Of a stretch of DNA of 64,000 nucleotides, positions 8,449 to 17,731 are shown in pieces; the stretch's first letter is position 1, and each line of letters starts with the position of its first letter. The notes below the pieces were generated by a model. That model did no database searches. It was not told the origin of the DNA and saw nothing but the letters and a program-made list of their open reading frames with translations. Both the position numbers and the translations under genes were made by a program. Source of the stretch: Streptomyces sp. DI166 (GTDB lineage: Bacteria; Actinomycetota; Actinomycetes; Streptomycetales; Streptomycetaceae); assembly GCF_900091315.1 (NCBI RefSeq), contig NZ_FLSP01000004.1, positions 62,001 to 126,000 of the forward strand. The letters run 5' to 3'.

Positions 8449-9812
8449 TGAGCACTGGGGGGACAGGACCGTCGCAGCCCGACCGGGGTGAACCGGGCGG
8501 AATGCGCACCGCGCTGTCGGGGCTGACCACCCGGGGCCGGTCCTTCCTGGCCGCCGGAGTGGCCGCCGCGATCTGCGCGTACGTCCTCGGCCAGAGCGAT
8601 CTGCTCAGGGTCGGCCTGCTGCTCGCGGTGCTGCCCCTGGTCTGCGCGACCGTGCTCTACCGCACCCGCTACCGGGTGGCCGGCAGCCGCCGGCTCTCCC
8701 CCGCGCGGGTGCCCGCGGGCAGCGAGGCTCGGGTCCATCTGCGAATGGACAACGTCTCGCGGCTGCCCACCGGCCTGCTGATGCTCCAGGACCGGGTGCC
8801 CTACGTCCTCGGCCCGCGCCCCCGCTTCGTGCTGGACCGGGTGGAGGCGGGCGGCCGCCGCGAGGTGTCCTACCGGGTCCGCTCCGACCTGCGCGGCCGC
8901 TATCCGCTGGGCCCGCTCCAGCTGCGGCTGAGCGATCCCTTCGGCATGTGCGAGCTGACCCGCTCCTTCTCCACGCACGACACCCTCACGGTGATCCCGC
9001 GCGTGGAGGCACTGCCCCCGGTCCGCCTCAGCGGCGAGGCCAAGGGGTACGGCGACGGACGGCAGCGCTCGCTGGCGCTGGCCGGCGAGGACGACGTCAT
9101 CCCGCGCGGCTACCGCTACGGCGACGACCTGCGCCGGGTGCACTGGCGCTCCACCGCCCGCTACGGCGAACTGATGGTGCGCCGCGAGGAGCAGCCGCAG
9201 CGCGCCCGCTGCACGGTGCTGCTGGACACCCGTGACCTGGCCTTCCACGGCGCGGGCCCCGACTCGGCCTTCGAGTGGGCGGTCTCCGGCGCCGCCTCGG
9301 TGCTGGTGCACATGCTGGAGCGGGGCTTCTCGGTGCGGCTGCTGAGCGACACCGGCAACTCGGTGCCCGGGGAGGGCGCCGACGGGTTCGCGGGCGCCAG
9401 CCAGGAGTCGGCCGACGCGGCCGGACTGATGATGGACACCCTCGCCGTGATCGAGCACTCCGACGGCACCGGCCTGTCCCGGGCCTACGACGTGCTGCGC
9501 GGCGGGAACGAGGGGCTGCTGGTCGCCTTCTTCGGCGACCTGGACGAGGAGCAGGCCGCGGTGGCCGCCCGGATGCGCCAGCGCAGCGGGGGCGCGGTGG
9601 CGTTCCTGCTGGACAGTGAGACCTGGACGCGCGAGCCCGCCGACGGGACCGGTCCCTCCCAGGCCGCCGAGGAGCGGCTGCGGATGCTGCGCGAGGCGGG
9701 TTGGACGGTGGTGAGCGTGCCGCGCGGTGCCGCGCTGGAGGAGCTGTGGCGGCAGGCGGACCGGGAGCGCAACGGCGTCGTCGCCGCGAGCGGTGGGGAG
9801 GTACCGGCATGA
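8448..9812 (+). CDS. DUF58-domain membrane-associated protein
   Basis: This 454-residue protein has two closely spaced hydrophobic N-terminal segments (about residues 30-65), then an extracytoplasmic or cytoplasmic beta-rich region and the DUF58 core. The core contains the signature YRYGDDLRRVHWRSTARYGELMVRREE, described here by its key residues HWR and the acidic RREE end. DUF58 proteins partner MoxR ATPases, but their biochemical role is unknown. The ATG overlaps the MoxR stop, and the end overlaps the next gene by 4 bp (ATGA), so translational coupling is likely. A GTG at 8445 is an alternative start. Confidence 0.9.
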   Translation: MSTGGTGPSQPDRGEPGGMRTALSGLTTRGRSFLAAGVAAAICAYVLGQSDLLRVGLLLAVLPLVCATVLYRTRYRVAGSRRLSPARVPAGSEARVHLRMDNVSRLPTGLLMLQDRVPYVLGPRPRFVLDRVEAGGRREVSYRVRSDLRGRYPLGPLQLRLSDPFGMCELTRSFSTHDTLTVIPRVEALPPVRLSGEAKGYGDGRQRSLALAGEDDVIPRGYRYGDDLRRVHWRSTARYGELMVRREEQPQRARCTVLLDTRDLAFHGAGPDSAFEWAVSGAASVLVHMLERGFSVRLLSDTGNSVPGEGADGFAGASQESADAAGLMMDTLAVIEHSDGTGLSRAYDVLRGGNEGLLVAFFGDLDEEQAAVAARMRQRSGGAVAFLLDSETWTREPADGTGPSQAAEERLRMLREAGWTVVSVPRGAALEELWRQADRERNGVVAASGGEVPA

Positions 9813-12187
9813 GCGGGCGGGCTCGACTGGCGGTGTGCGCCGCCGTGGCCACCCTGGCCGCGGCCTGCGCCCTGCTGCCCCTGGTCGACAAGGCCACCTG
9901 GCTCTTCCAGGCACTGTTCATCCTCACCGTGCAGACCGGCGTCGGCATGGCGGCCCGCCGGGTGCCGCTGGCCCGATCGCTGACCGTGTTCGCGCAGGCC
10001 CTGGTCACCCTGCTGCTGCTGACCCTGGCCTTCGCCCGGGAGCAGGCACTGTTCGGGCTGCTGCCGGGCCCGGAGGCCATCAGGCACTTCGCCGACCTGC
10101 TCCAGGCGGGCTCGGACGATGTCTCCCGGTACGCGATCCCGGCACCGCTGACCGACGGCATCCGGCTGATGCTGGTGGGCGGGGTGCTGATCATCGGTCT
10201 CGCGGTGGACGTCCTCGCGGTGACCTTCCGCAGCGCCGCCCCGGCCGGGCTGCCGCTGCTGGCGCTGTACTCGGTCGCCGCGGGCCTGTCCGACGGCGGT
10301 GCCGACTGGCTGTGGTTCCTGGTGGCCGCGGCCGGCTATCTGATGCTGCTGCTGGCCGAGGGCCGGGACCGGCTCTCGCAGTGGGGCCGGATCTTCGCCG
10401 GTGCCCCGCGCACTCCGGGGGCCGAGCCGGGCGCGGTGGCTCCGGTGCGCACCGGGCGGCGGATCGGCGCGGTCGCGCTCGGGATCGCCCTGGTGGTGCC
10501 GCTCGGGCTGCCCGCGATGAACGGCGGCCTGCTGGACGCGGCGGGCACCGGGGTGGGCACCGGGACGGGTGGCGGCGGGACGATCTCCGCGGTGAACCCG
10601 CTGGTCTCCCTGCGCGACAGCCTGAACGTGGACGAGGACCGCGAGGTCCTCACCCTGCGCACCACCTCGGAGAACCTCTCCGACCTGTACCTGCGGATCG
10701 TGTCCCTGGACGACTTCGACGGCACCACCTGGAAGCCGGCCAAGCGCAACATCACCGCGGTCCCGGACGACACCTTCCCCACGCCGATCGGGCTGAGCCC
10801 GGACATCAAGCGCGCGGAGGTCGCCACCCGGATCTCGGCGGCGAACTGGTACGCCCAGGACTGGCTGCCGATGCCCTACCCGCCGAGCGGCGTGGACGTC
10901 GAGGGCAACTGGCGCTACGAACCGCTCGGCATGACCCTGGTAGGCGACCACGGCCAGAACACCCGCGGTCTGACCTACACCGTGCGCAGCCTCGACGTGC
11001 AGCCCACGGCGGAGCAGCTCGCCTCGGCGCCGGAGCCTCCGGCGGCCATCGAGCGGGAGTTCACCAAGCTGCCCAAGTCGCTGCCGGACGTGGTCGCGGA
11101 GACCGCGCGCGAGGTCACCGAGGACGCGAAGAACCCGTACGAGCAGGCCGTCAAGATCCAGGAGTACTTCACGCTCACCGGTGGCTTCGAGTACGACACC
11201 GAGGTGGACGTCGGCAGCGGCTCCCGGGCGATCGCCAAGTTCCTGAGGGACAAGCGGGGCTTCTGCGTCCACTACTCCTTCGCGATGGCGTCGATGGCCC
11301 GCTCGCTGGGCATCCCGGCCCGGGTGGCGGTCGGCTTCGCGCCGGGCACCCCGCAGGGCGACGAGTCGGTGACGGTGGGCCTGAAGGACGCGCACGCCTG
11401 GCCGGAGCTGTACTTCGAGGGCGTCGGCTGGACCCGCTTCGAGCCGACCCCGTCCCGCGGCTCGGTCCCCGAGTACACACAGCCGGACACCTCCGGCAGC
11501 ACGCTGCCGGACGTGGCGCGGCCGACCCAGTCGGCCAGTGCGGCGCCGAGCACCGAGCCGTCGCAGAGCGAGAGCTGTGCGACGGGCCGGCCGGAGCTGT
11601 GCGCGAGCGAGTCGCCCGAGGCCGCGTTGGTCACGAGCGACGACGGTCCGAAGTGGTGGGCGCTGCTGGCCTGGTCGCTGGCCGGGGCGGCGGCGCTGCT
11701 GATCCCGCTGTCACCGATGCTGTGGCGGCTGCGGACCAGGGCGGCGCGCCTCGGGGCGCACGGCCGGGGCGAGGACGACGCGGCCCCGCACATCCTGGCG
11801 GTGTGGCAGGAGCTCACCGACACGGCGTGGGACTTCGGGATCACGCCGGAGGAGTCGCAGACCCCGCGCAAGGCGGCGGCCCGGATCGTCCGGCTCGGCC
11901 ATCTGGATCCGGAGGCCGCGGCCGCGGTGCACCGGGTGGCGGACGCGGTGGAGCAGGTGCTGTACGCGCCCCGGCCGCGACCGGCCGCGGGGCTCGCTGA
12001 GGACGTCCGCCGTGTGGTGGCCGCCCTGCGGGGCAGCCTCAGCCGCTCGACCCGGCTGCGAGCGCTGTTCATGCCGCGCTCGACCGTTCGTGTGGTGTGG
12101 ACGGCCTCGGACCGCTGGCGCGGGTTCACCGCGCGGCTCGCCGCGCTCCGGCCGACGTTCCGCAGGCCCTCGGGGCAGCGGGGCTGA
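9809..12187 (+). CDS. TgpA-like membrane transglutaminase-domain protein
   Basis: This 792-residue membrane protein has several N-terminal transmembrane segments (DUF3488 type), an external transglutaminase-like papain-fold domain, another membrane span and a cytoplasmic DUF4129-like tail. The catalytic triad is visible: Cys in RGFCVHYSFAMASMAR, His in KDAHAWPELYF and the following acidic residue. TgpA of Pseudomonas is a related essential membrane protein; the substrate here is unknown. It overlaps the DUF58 gene by 4 bp and ends just before a strong terminator. Confidence 0.9.
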   Translation: MSGRARLAVCAAVATLAAACALLPLVDKATWLFQALFILTVQTGVGMAARRVPLARSLTVFAQALVTLLLLTLAFAREQALFGLLPGPEAIRHFADLLQAGSDDVSRYAIPAPLTDGIRLMLVGGVLIIGLAVDVLAVTFRSAAPAGLPLLALYSVAAGLSDGGADWLWFLVAAAGYLMLLLAEGRDRLSQWGRIFAGAPRTPGAEPGAVAPVRTGRRIGAVALGIALVVPLGLPAMNGGLLDAAGTGVGTGTGGGGTISAVNPLVSLRDSLNVDEDREVLTLRTTSENLSDLYLRIVSLDDFDGTTWKPAKRNITAVPDDTFPTPIGLSPDIKRAEVATRISAANWYAQDWLPMPYPPSGVDVEGNWRYEPLGMTLVGDHGQNTRGLTYTVRSLDVQPTAEQLASAPEPPAAIEREFTKLPKSLPDVVAETAREVTEDAKNPYEQAVKIQEYFTLTGGFEYDTEVDVGSGSRAIAKFLRDKRGFCVHYSFAMASMARSLGIPARVAVGFAPGTPQGDESVTVGLKDAHAWPELYFEGVGWTRFEPTPSRGSVPEYTQPDTSGSTLPDVARPTQSASAAPSTEPSQSESCATGRPELCASESPEAALVTSDDGPKWWALLAWSLAGAAALLIPLSPMLWRLRTRAARLGAHGRGEDDAAPHILAVWQELTDTAWDFGITPEESQTPRKAAARIVRLGHLDPEAAAAVHRVADAVEQVLYAPRPRPAAGLAEDVRRVVAALRGSLSRSTRLRALFMPRSTVRVVWTASDRWRGFTARLAALRPTFRRPSGQRG

Positions 12188-12207
12188 CGGCCACCGGTCG
12201 CAGCGGA

Positions 12208-12242
12208 AAGGGCCCGGGCGGGTGCTCCCCGCCCGGGCCCTT
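12208..12242 (+). terminator. Hairpin terminator after the MoxR-DUF58-TgpA unit
   Basis: A perfect 15-bp GC-rich stem (AAGGGCCCGGGCGGG with its complement) closes a 5-base loop, starting 20 bp after the TgpA stop. There is only a short TT after the stem, as is usual for streptomycete terminators. Confidence 0.8.
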
Positions 12243-12275
12243 CGTCGTACGCGCGTCCCGCGCCGAGGCATGCGT

Positions 12276-12309
12276 GAGGGGGCGACCACCCGACGGTGGT
12301 CGCCCCCTC
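12276..12309 (-). terminator. Hairpin terminator after the DUF3040 gene
   Basis: A perfect 15-bp inverted repeat (GAGGGGGCGACCACC with its complement) has a 4-base loop and lies 24 bp past the DUF3040 stop. With the hairpin at 12208-12242 it insulates two convergent transcription units. It has no T tract. Confidence 0.75.
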
Positions 12310-12333
12310 CGCTATGTCCAGGAGCTGAGGCTC

Positions 12334-12723
12334 TCAGTGGCCCTGTTCGTCGCGGCGCCGCTGCCAGCGCTGCTCGATCCGGTCCATCATGGAGCGCTTG
12401 GTCCGACCCTGACGGCCGGTCTGATGACCGCCCGTGGGCTGTTCACCCGGCTTGGGAGCCTTGCGCCAGCCGGTCACGGCGAGTACCGCGCAACCCAGCA
12501 TGACGAGGAAACCCACCACGCTGAGCCAGACCTGCTTGGCGACCATTCCAGCCATGAGGAGCGCGATACCCACGAGGAAGCCGGCGACTGCCTGGTACAC
12601 CCTGCGTCGGGTGTACGTGCGCAGCCCGCTTCCCTCAAGCGCTGTCGCGAACTTGGGATCTTCGGCGTACAGCGCTCGCTCCATCTGCTCGAGCATGCGC
12701 TGCTCGTGCTCCGAGAGCGGCAC
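12334..12723 (-). CDS. DUF3040 small membrane protein
   Basis: This 129-residue protein begins MPLSEHEQRMLEQMERALYAEDPKFA, which is the DUF3040 signature. Two adjacent transmembrane segments follow (about residues 45-85), then a basic tail rich in Arg and Gln. DUF3040 proteins are widespread in actinobacteria and have no assigned function. It sits alone, bounded by a terminator downstream and a 276-bp non-coding region upstream. No enzymatic residues are apparent; a membrane-associated accessory or regulatory role is only a guess. Confidence 0.9.
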   Translation of the reverse strand: MPLSEHEQRMLEQMERALYAEDPKFATALEGSGLRTYTRRRVYQAVAGFLVGIALLMAGMVAKQVWLSVVGFLVMLGCAVLAVTGWRKAPKPGEQPTGGHQTGRQGRTKRSMMDRIEQRWQRRRDEQGH

Positions 12724-12999
12724 GGAGTCCTCCTCATCGTGCAGTCGCCGGGGCGACCCGGGGGGTCCCTTCAGGATAGGCAGGGAATCGCCCCCGTGAA
12801 ACCCGCCCCTCTACGCCAATTGGCCAACCGGGATCCGCCATGGACGTCCGGCCCGCTGAGATCTGCATTCCCCAGCAGCCGACCCGTCATGCCGGGCGGT
12901 CTCCCTCGATCATACGGCTCTGAGCGCTCGATCGGGGGGCCTGTGGCGTACTCCATGTGCCGTCAAGTCCCTGATCAGCGATGCGCCCCGGGAGGCGGC

Positions 13000-13827
13000 T
13001 CAGGCCCCGGCGCTCCCCCGGGTCTCACCGAGCACATGGAGCTGGGTGGCCACGGAGTGGAAGGCGGGCAGCTCGGCCGCCGCCTCCTCCAGCTTGAGCA
13101 GCGCCTCCAGGGCGCCGGGCTCGGTGTCCACCAGGACGCCGGGCACGAGGTCGGCGAAGACGCGCACACCGTGCACGGCGGCGACGCTCAGGCCCGCGCC
13201 CTCGACCAGCGAGGTGAGCTGCTCGGTGGTGAAGCGGTGCGGCACGGGGTCACCCGCGCCCCAGCGGCCGTTCGGGTCCTCCAGGGCCTGCTTGGCCTCC
13301 TTGAAGTGCCCGGCGAGGGCACGGGAGAGCACGGCGCCGCCGAGTCCGGCGGCGAGCAGGCTGAGCACGCCCTCGGGGCGCAGGGCGGCCACCGCGTTGC
13401 GCACGCCCTCGGCGGGGTCGTCGACGTACTCCAGGACGCCGTGGCACAGCACCGCGTCGTAGCGCCCCCGCTCGACCACGTCGAACAGGCCGTGGGCGTC
13501 GCCCTGGACCCCCTGGACGCGGTCGGCGACCCCGGCCTCGGCGGCGCGGCGCTCCAGTGCGAACAGCGCGTTCGGGCTGGGGTCGACCACGGTGACCCGG
13601 TGGCCGAGGCGGGCCACCTGCACGGCGAACTTGCCGCTGCCGCCACCGGCGTCGAGCACGTCCAGCGCCTCCCGGCCGGTGGCCTTGACCTGGCGGTCGA
13701 GGGCGTCCTTGAGGACCTCCCAGACCACGGCGGTCCGCAGCGACGCGCGGGGTCCGAAGGGGTCGGAACGCAGCGACGCCGGTTGCGGGTGCTGGTGGGC
13801 GACGGGCGGGCGCATCGGATCCGACAC
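13000..13827 (-). CDS. SAM-dependent class I methyltransferase
   Basis: This predicted cytoplasmic methyltransferase of 275 residues has the SAM-binding motif I, VLDAGGGSGKFAVQVARLG, an acidic residue ending strand 2 (VTVVDPSP), and motif IV-like LCHGVLEYVDDP. The GTG start at 13827 follows AGGAG by 9 bp, giving VSDPMRPPVAHQHP. The resemblance is to SmtA/CmoA-like methyltransferases, but the substrate cannot be read from sequence. It is likely downstream of the HEPN-like gene, with 236 bp between them. Confidence 0.85.
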   Translation of the reverse strand: MSDPMRPPVAHQHPQPASLRSDPFGPRASLRTAVVWEVLKDALDRQVKATGREALDVLDAGGGSGKFAVQVARLGHRVTVVDPSPNALFALERRAAEAGVADRVQGVQGDAHGLFDVVERGRYDAVLCHGVLEYVDDPAEGVRNAVAALRPEGVLSLLAAGLGGAVLSRALAGHFKEAKQALEDPNGRWGAGDPVPHRFTTEQLTSLVEGAGLSVAAVHGVRVFADLVPGVLVDTEPGALEALLKLEEAAAELPAFHSVATQLHVLGETRGSAGA

Positions 13828-14063
13828 GGCTGTTGACTCCTCGGCGCGGCACCGCCTCAGGCGCGGCGGAGCGAACGGGGCGCCGTCCGGCCCGGAGTAC
13901 CGGAGCGGGACGGCTTCAGGCTGGTCCCACCCTATTGCCTTCGGCACCGGTCCAGGTCACCGCATGGCCTGCGGCCTGCTGATCGCCGGCTGCCGCAGGA
14001 CCGGCACGCCCCGGTCCGGGCCGCCGCCCGGCCCCGGCACCCGTCCGGGTCGGCGCGGTGTCC

Positions 14064-14627
14064 TCAGCCCGCGTCCGGGAAGTCCTGGCCCGGTGGCCCC
14101 TCCTCCGGCCGGTCGGTGTCCTGGCGGGGCTGCGGCAGCACGGGCTGGAGGACGAGCATCTTCTCCACCAGGCGCAGGAACATCGCGACGTCGCGGATCA
14201 GGTCGTCGGCGTCCCGGCGAGTGGCCGCGCCCTGGATACCGGCCTCGGCCCGGGCGCGGCGGCGGGCCCCGGAGGCGAACAGCGCGCTCCACTCGGTCAG
14301 CTCGGGCGCTATCTCGGGGAGCACTTCCCAGGCGCTCCGGATGCGGGCCCGGCGTCGGGGGTTGGGTTCGGGGCGGCCGCGGGCGGCGAGGACGGCGGCG
14401 GCGGTGCGCAGGGCGGCGAGGTGGGCGGTGGCGTAGCGCTCGTTGGGGGTTTCCAGGACGGCGGCCTCGTCGAGTCCGGCGCGGGCCTGGGCGAGCAGGT
14501 CGAGGGCGGCGGGCGGGGCCGTGGTCCGGCGCAGCACGGGGTGTACGTCGCTCGCCGGGCCGGTCAGTGAGGGGGCAGGGCCGGTGGCGCGGCGCCGGCG
14601 TGCGGCGGCTGCGTGGTAGCTGGCCAT
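14064..14627 (-). CDS. SAV_6107-family HEPN-domain protein
   Basis: This 187-residue all-alpha protein matches the actinobacterial SAV_6107 HEPN group: LLAQARAGLDEAAVLETPNERYATAHLAALRTAAAVLA is characteristic, read by its ERY and HLAALRTAAA residues. HEPN domains are often RNases, but the canonical RNase motif (Arg-x4-6-His) is not evident here, and no antitoxin partner such as a MNT gene is adjacent. The start MASYHAAAARRR follows AGGAGG. The job in the cell is unknown. It diverges from the ABC/YhgE unit. Confidence 0.8.
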   Translation of the reverse strand: MASYHAAAARRRRATGPAPSLTGPASDVHPVLRRTTAPPAALDLLAQARAGLDEAAVLETPNERYATAHLAALRTAAAVLAARGRPEPNPRRRARIRSAWEVLPEIAPELTEWSALFASGARRRARAEAGIQGAATRRDADDLIRDVAMFLRLVEKMLVLQPVLPQPRQDTDRPEEGPPGQDFPDAG

Positions 14628-14745
14628 GACGAACCTCCTGTCGTCTGTGTGACGGCACGGGTGCCGTATGTGCCCATCGTGAGGTATGCCACTGACAATC
14701 CGTTCTGACCTGGGGTTTTGCTTCGATCGACAGTTCGGGCTAGTT

Positions 14746-14769
14746 TTTGCACTGACCAGTCAGTTCAAA
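14746..14769. promoter_or_regulatory. TetR-type operator upstream of ABC/YhgE/TetR unit
   Basis: A 24-bp interrupted palindrome has arms TTTG-c-ACTGAC and GTCAGT-t-CAAA around a CA centre. It lies 23 bp before the ATG of the ATPase gene, where promoter or +1 would be expected. The third gene of the unit encodes a TetR repressor, so autoregulation through this site is the natural inference. Confidence 0.65.
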
Positions 14770-14791
14770 AGACCGTGGACTACTCAGGGGA

Positions 14792-15658
14792 ATGGGGGGA
14801 GCCGTGACGCCCGATGTCGGCATCGCGGCCCGGGGGCTCGGACTCGAAGGACCCCGCGGATGGGCATTCCGCGGGGTCTCCTTCGAGGCCGCCCCGGGAT
14901 CACTGATCGCAGTGGAGGGGCCGTCCGGTACCGGGCGCACCTGTCTGCTGCTCGCGCTCACCGGACGGATGAAGGCCACCGAGGGCACCGCCCGGGTGGG
15001 CGGTGCCGCGCTGCCCAAGCAGCTCGGGGCGGCCCGCCGGTGCAGCGCCCTCGCCCATGTCCCCGGGGTCACGGATCTCGACCCCGCCCTCACCGTCGCC
15101 GAGCACCTGCACGAGCGGGCGCTGCTCCAGCGGCGGTTCGGCGGCTCCCTGCGGGGCCTGCTGCGCCCCCGCGCGGAGCGGGCGACGGAGACCCGGCTGC
15201 GGATCCGGCGGGCGCTGGACGCGGCCGGGCTCGACCCGGCGGCGCTGCCGAAGGGCTCGCGCACCGCCGTACGGGATCTGGAGCGGGTGGAGGCGCTGCG
15301 GCTGTCCGTGGCGCTGGCGCTGATCGGCGAGCCGGGGCTGATCGGCGTCGACGACACCGACCTCAAGCTCTCCGACGCCGAGCGCGAGGAGGTCTGGGCG
15401 CTGCTGCGGTCCCTCGCCGACGGGGGGACGACGGTGGTGGCGGTGTGCAGTGAGGCACCGGAGGGGGCGGTGCGTGTGTCGACGGTGGCTCAGGACGAGC
15501 CGGAGACCCCGGACGAGGACGACGCGTCTACCGAGGCCCCGGACGAGGACGACACGACCCCCGCGGCCCCGGACAAGGCCGACCCGGCCCCCGAGGCCGA
15601 CGACGACACCCCCGAGGAGGTGCCCGCCGATGCGATCGCCGAGGCTGGCCGCGCTTGA
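14792..15658 (+). CDS. Degenerate ABC-type ATPase with acidic C-terminal tail
   Basis: This 288-residue protein has an ABC ATPase fold (FRGVSFEAAPGSLIAVEG), but its key motifs are altered. Walker A reads GPSGTGRT with Arg49 in place of the essential Lys. The LSGGQ signature is replaced by a region around RDLERVEALRLSVALAL. Walker B ends in VDDTD instead of an Asp-Glu pair. The last 65 residues are Asp/Glu/Pro/Ala-rich repeats. It overlaps the YhgE gene by 29 bp, so the pair probably forms one complex. Hydrolysis is probably weak or absent; it may act structurally. A GTG at 14804 is an alternative start. Confidence 0.85.
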   Translation: MGGAVTPDVGIAARGLGLEGPRGWAFRGVSFEAAPGSLIAVEGPSGTGRTCLLLALTGRMKATEGTARVGGAALPKQLGAARRCSALAHVPGVTDLDPALTVAEHLHERALLQRRFGGSLRGLLRPRAERATETRLRIRRALDAAGLDPAALPKGSRTAVRDLERVEALRLSVALALIGEPGLIGVDDTDLKLSDAEREEVWALLRSLADGGTTVVAVCSEAPEGAVRVSTVAQDEPETPDEDDASTEAPDEDDTTPAAPDKADPAPEADDDTPEEVPADAIAEAGRA

Positions 15659-17714
15659 GATCCGGCGGTTCGGGCGGGGGAAGCTCCCGCGGGCCGCGCT
15701 GGTGGCACTGCTCGTGCTGCCCCTGCTGTACGGCGCCCTGTACCTGTGGTCGTTCTGGGACCCGTACAGCAGACTGGACCGCATCCCCGTGGCGCTGGTC
15801 AACGACGACCGGGGTGCGCGGGCCGAAGGCAAGCGGATCACGGCCGGCGACGACATCGTCGAAGGGCTGCGCGACAGCGAGGTCTTCGACTGGCACGAGG
15901 TCAGCGCCGAGGAGGCACGCGCGGGCGTGGAGGACGGCCGCTACTACCTGTCGCTGACCATGCCCGCCGACTTCAGCGAGCGGATCGCGTCCAGCTCGGG
16001 CGACTCCCCCGAGACCGGCGCGCTCCAGGTGCGCACCAACGACGCCAACAACTACATCGTCGGGCAGATCTCCCGGACGGTGTTCGGCGAGGTGCGCGAC
16101 GCGGCGTCGACCAAGGCGTCCCGTTCCTTCCTGGACCGGATCTTCATCTCGTTCTCCGACATCCACGGCGCCACCGTGGAGGCCGCCAAGGGCGCCGACA
16201 AGCTGGAGACCGGCATCGGCAAGGCGGAGAAGGGCTCGCGGGACCTCGCCGACGGGCTGAAGGACGCCAAGGCGGGCAGCGGCAAGCTGGCCAAGGGCCT
16301 GACGAAGCTGCACAAGGGCGCGGGGGACCTGGAGGAGGGCTCCGCCGACGTCGCCGACGGCACGCAGAAGCTCGCCGACAGGGTCAACGGCACCGTGGCG
16401 GAGGTCGGCCCCTTCATCAAGGACAACGAGAAGGCGATCGGCGTCACCGCGCAGCTGGTCGCCGACGCCTCCGGGACCGTCCGCGACAACCTCGACGCCC
16501 TGGTGGAACGCGCCCCCACCGCCGCCCAGGACGCCCGGGAGTCCGCCAAGGACCTCGGCCGTGTGTACAAGTCGCGCTGCGAGGACGCTCTCCTCGACGA
16601 CACCGCCTGCCCCGACCTGAAGACGGCCAAGGACGCCGCCGAGACCGTCTCCGGGCTGGCCGCCGACGTCAACACGCTGGTCACCGACCACGCCGAGGAG
16701 TTGGAGAAGCTCGACGGCCACCTGGCCACCTTGGAGAAGCAGGCCCAGGCCCTCGCCGACCGCGCGCCGAACCTCTCCGAGGACATCGACGACGCCGTCA
16801 CCAAGATCAACAAGCTGAACGAGGGCGCCGGCAAGGTCGCGGCCGGGGCGAAGAAGCTGAACAAGGGGCTGGGCACCGCCGACACCGGCGCCACCGACCT
16901 CGACAAGGGCGTCGGCGACCTCAAGGCCGGCGCCAAGGGCCTCAAGGCGGGCCTGTACAAGCTGGTCGACGGCTCCGGGGAGCTGTCCGACGGGCTGCAC
17001 GACGGTGCGGAGCAGATCCCCGACTACGGCAAGCGGGACCGTGACGAGCGCACCGAGGTGATGGCCGACCCGGTCCGCCTGGTCGCCGAGGACCTGCACA
17101 AGGCGCCGAACTACGGCACCGGTTTCGCCCCGTACTTCATCCCGCTGTCGCTGTGGGTGGGCGCGATGGTGGCGTACATGCTGATCGCGCCGATGAACCG
17201 GCGGGCGCTCGCGGCGGGCGCCTCGGCCTGGCGGATCGCGCTGGCGGGCTGGCTGCCCGTGGTCGCGATCGGGGTGCTCCAGACGGTGGCGCTGATGTCG
17301 GTCCTGCACTGGGCGGTCGGGCTGCAGATGGCCCGCGCGGCCGGGACGGTGGGCTTCCTGTTCCTGGTGACGGCGTGCTTCGCGTCCCTGATCCAGTGGC
17401 TGAACGCCCGGTTCGGGGCGGCCGGACGGATCCTGGTGCTCGCCCTGCTGATGCTCCAGCTGACCTCGGCGGGCGGCACCTACCCGGTGCAGACCAGTCC
17501 CGGGTTCTTCAACGCGCTGCACCCGTTCCTGCCGATGAGCTACGTCGTGGAGGCCCTCAGGCGGCTGATCACCGGCGGCGGACTGGAACCGGTCTGGCAC
17601 GCGTGCGTGGTGCTCGCCGCCTTCACCGCGGGCGCCCTGGCGCTGACCGCGCTGTCGGCGCGGCGCCGCCAGGTGTGGACGCTCGACCGGCTGCACCCGG
17701 AGCTGAGCCTGTGA
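15630..17714 (+). CDS. YhgE/Pip-family membrane protein (ABC-2-like)
   Basis: This 694-residue protein starts at an ATG preceded by GAGGAGG, inside the ATPase gene. It has one N-terminal transmembrane segment followed by the conserved VALVNDDRGA of the YhgE/Pip family. A long external region carries repeats of the DLADG/KLAKG type (about residues 185-460). Five or six C-terminal transmembrane segments resemble ABC-2 permeases. Relatives include the Lactococcus phage infection protein Pip and the Bacillus YueB phage receptor, and type VII-associated proteins. The transported or secreted substrate is not known. Confidence 0.88.
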   Translation: MRSPRLAALEIRRFGRGKLPRAALVALLVLPLLYGALYLWSFWDPYSRLDRIPVALVNDDRGARAEGKRITAGDDIVEGLRDSEVFDWHEVSAEEARAGVEDGRYYLSLTMPADFSERIASSSGDSPETGALQVRTNDANNYIVGQISRTVFGEVRDAASTKASRSFLDRIFISFSDIHGATVEAAKGADKLETGIGKAEKGSRDLADGLKDAKAGSGKLAKGLTKLHKGAGDLEEGSADVADGTQKLADRVNGTVAEVGPFIKDNEKAIGVTAQLVADASGTVRDNLDALVERAPTAAQDARESAKDLGRVYKSRCEDALLDDTACPDLKTAKDAAETVSGLAADVNTLVTDHAEELEKLDGHLATLEKQAQALADRAPNLSEDIDDAVTKINKLNEGAGKVAAGAKKLNKGLGTADTGATDLDKGVGDLKAGAKGLKAGLYKLVDGSGELSDGLHDGAEQIPDYGKRDRDERTEVMADPVRLVAEDLHKAPNYGTGFAPYFIPLSLWVGAMVAYMLIAPMNRRALAAGASAWRIALAGWLPVVAIGVLQTVALMSVLHWAVGLQMARAAGTVGFLFLVTACFASLIQWLNARFGAAGRILVLALLMLQLTSAGGTYPVQTSPGFFNALHPFLPMSYVVEALRRLITGGGLEPVWHACVVLAAFTAGALALTALSARRRQVWTLDRLHPELSL

Positions 17715-17731
17715 CGGGGCGCGGGACAATC

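Noticed and set aside
14064..14627. HEPN gene as toxin of a toxin-antitoxin pair
   Set aside because: No adjacent MNT or other antitoxin gene exists, and the RNase motif of HEPN toxins is not evident.
13592..14629. Plus-strand frame of 345 codons opposite the methyltransferase and HEPN-like genes
   Set aside because: Arg/Gly/Pro-rich shadow of genes on the other strand, with no ribosome site or motif.
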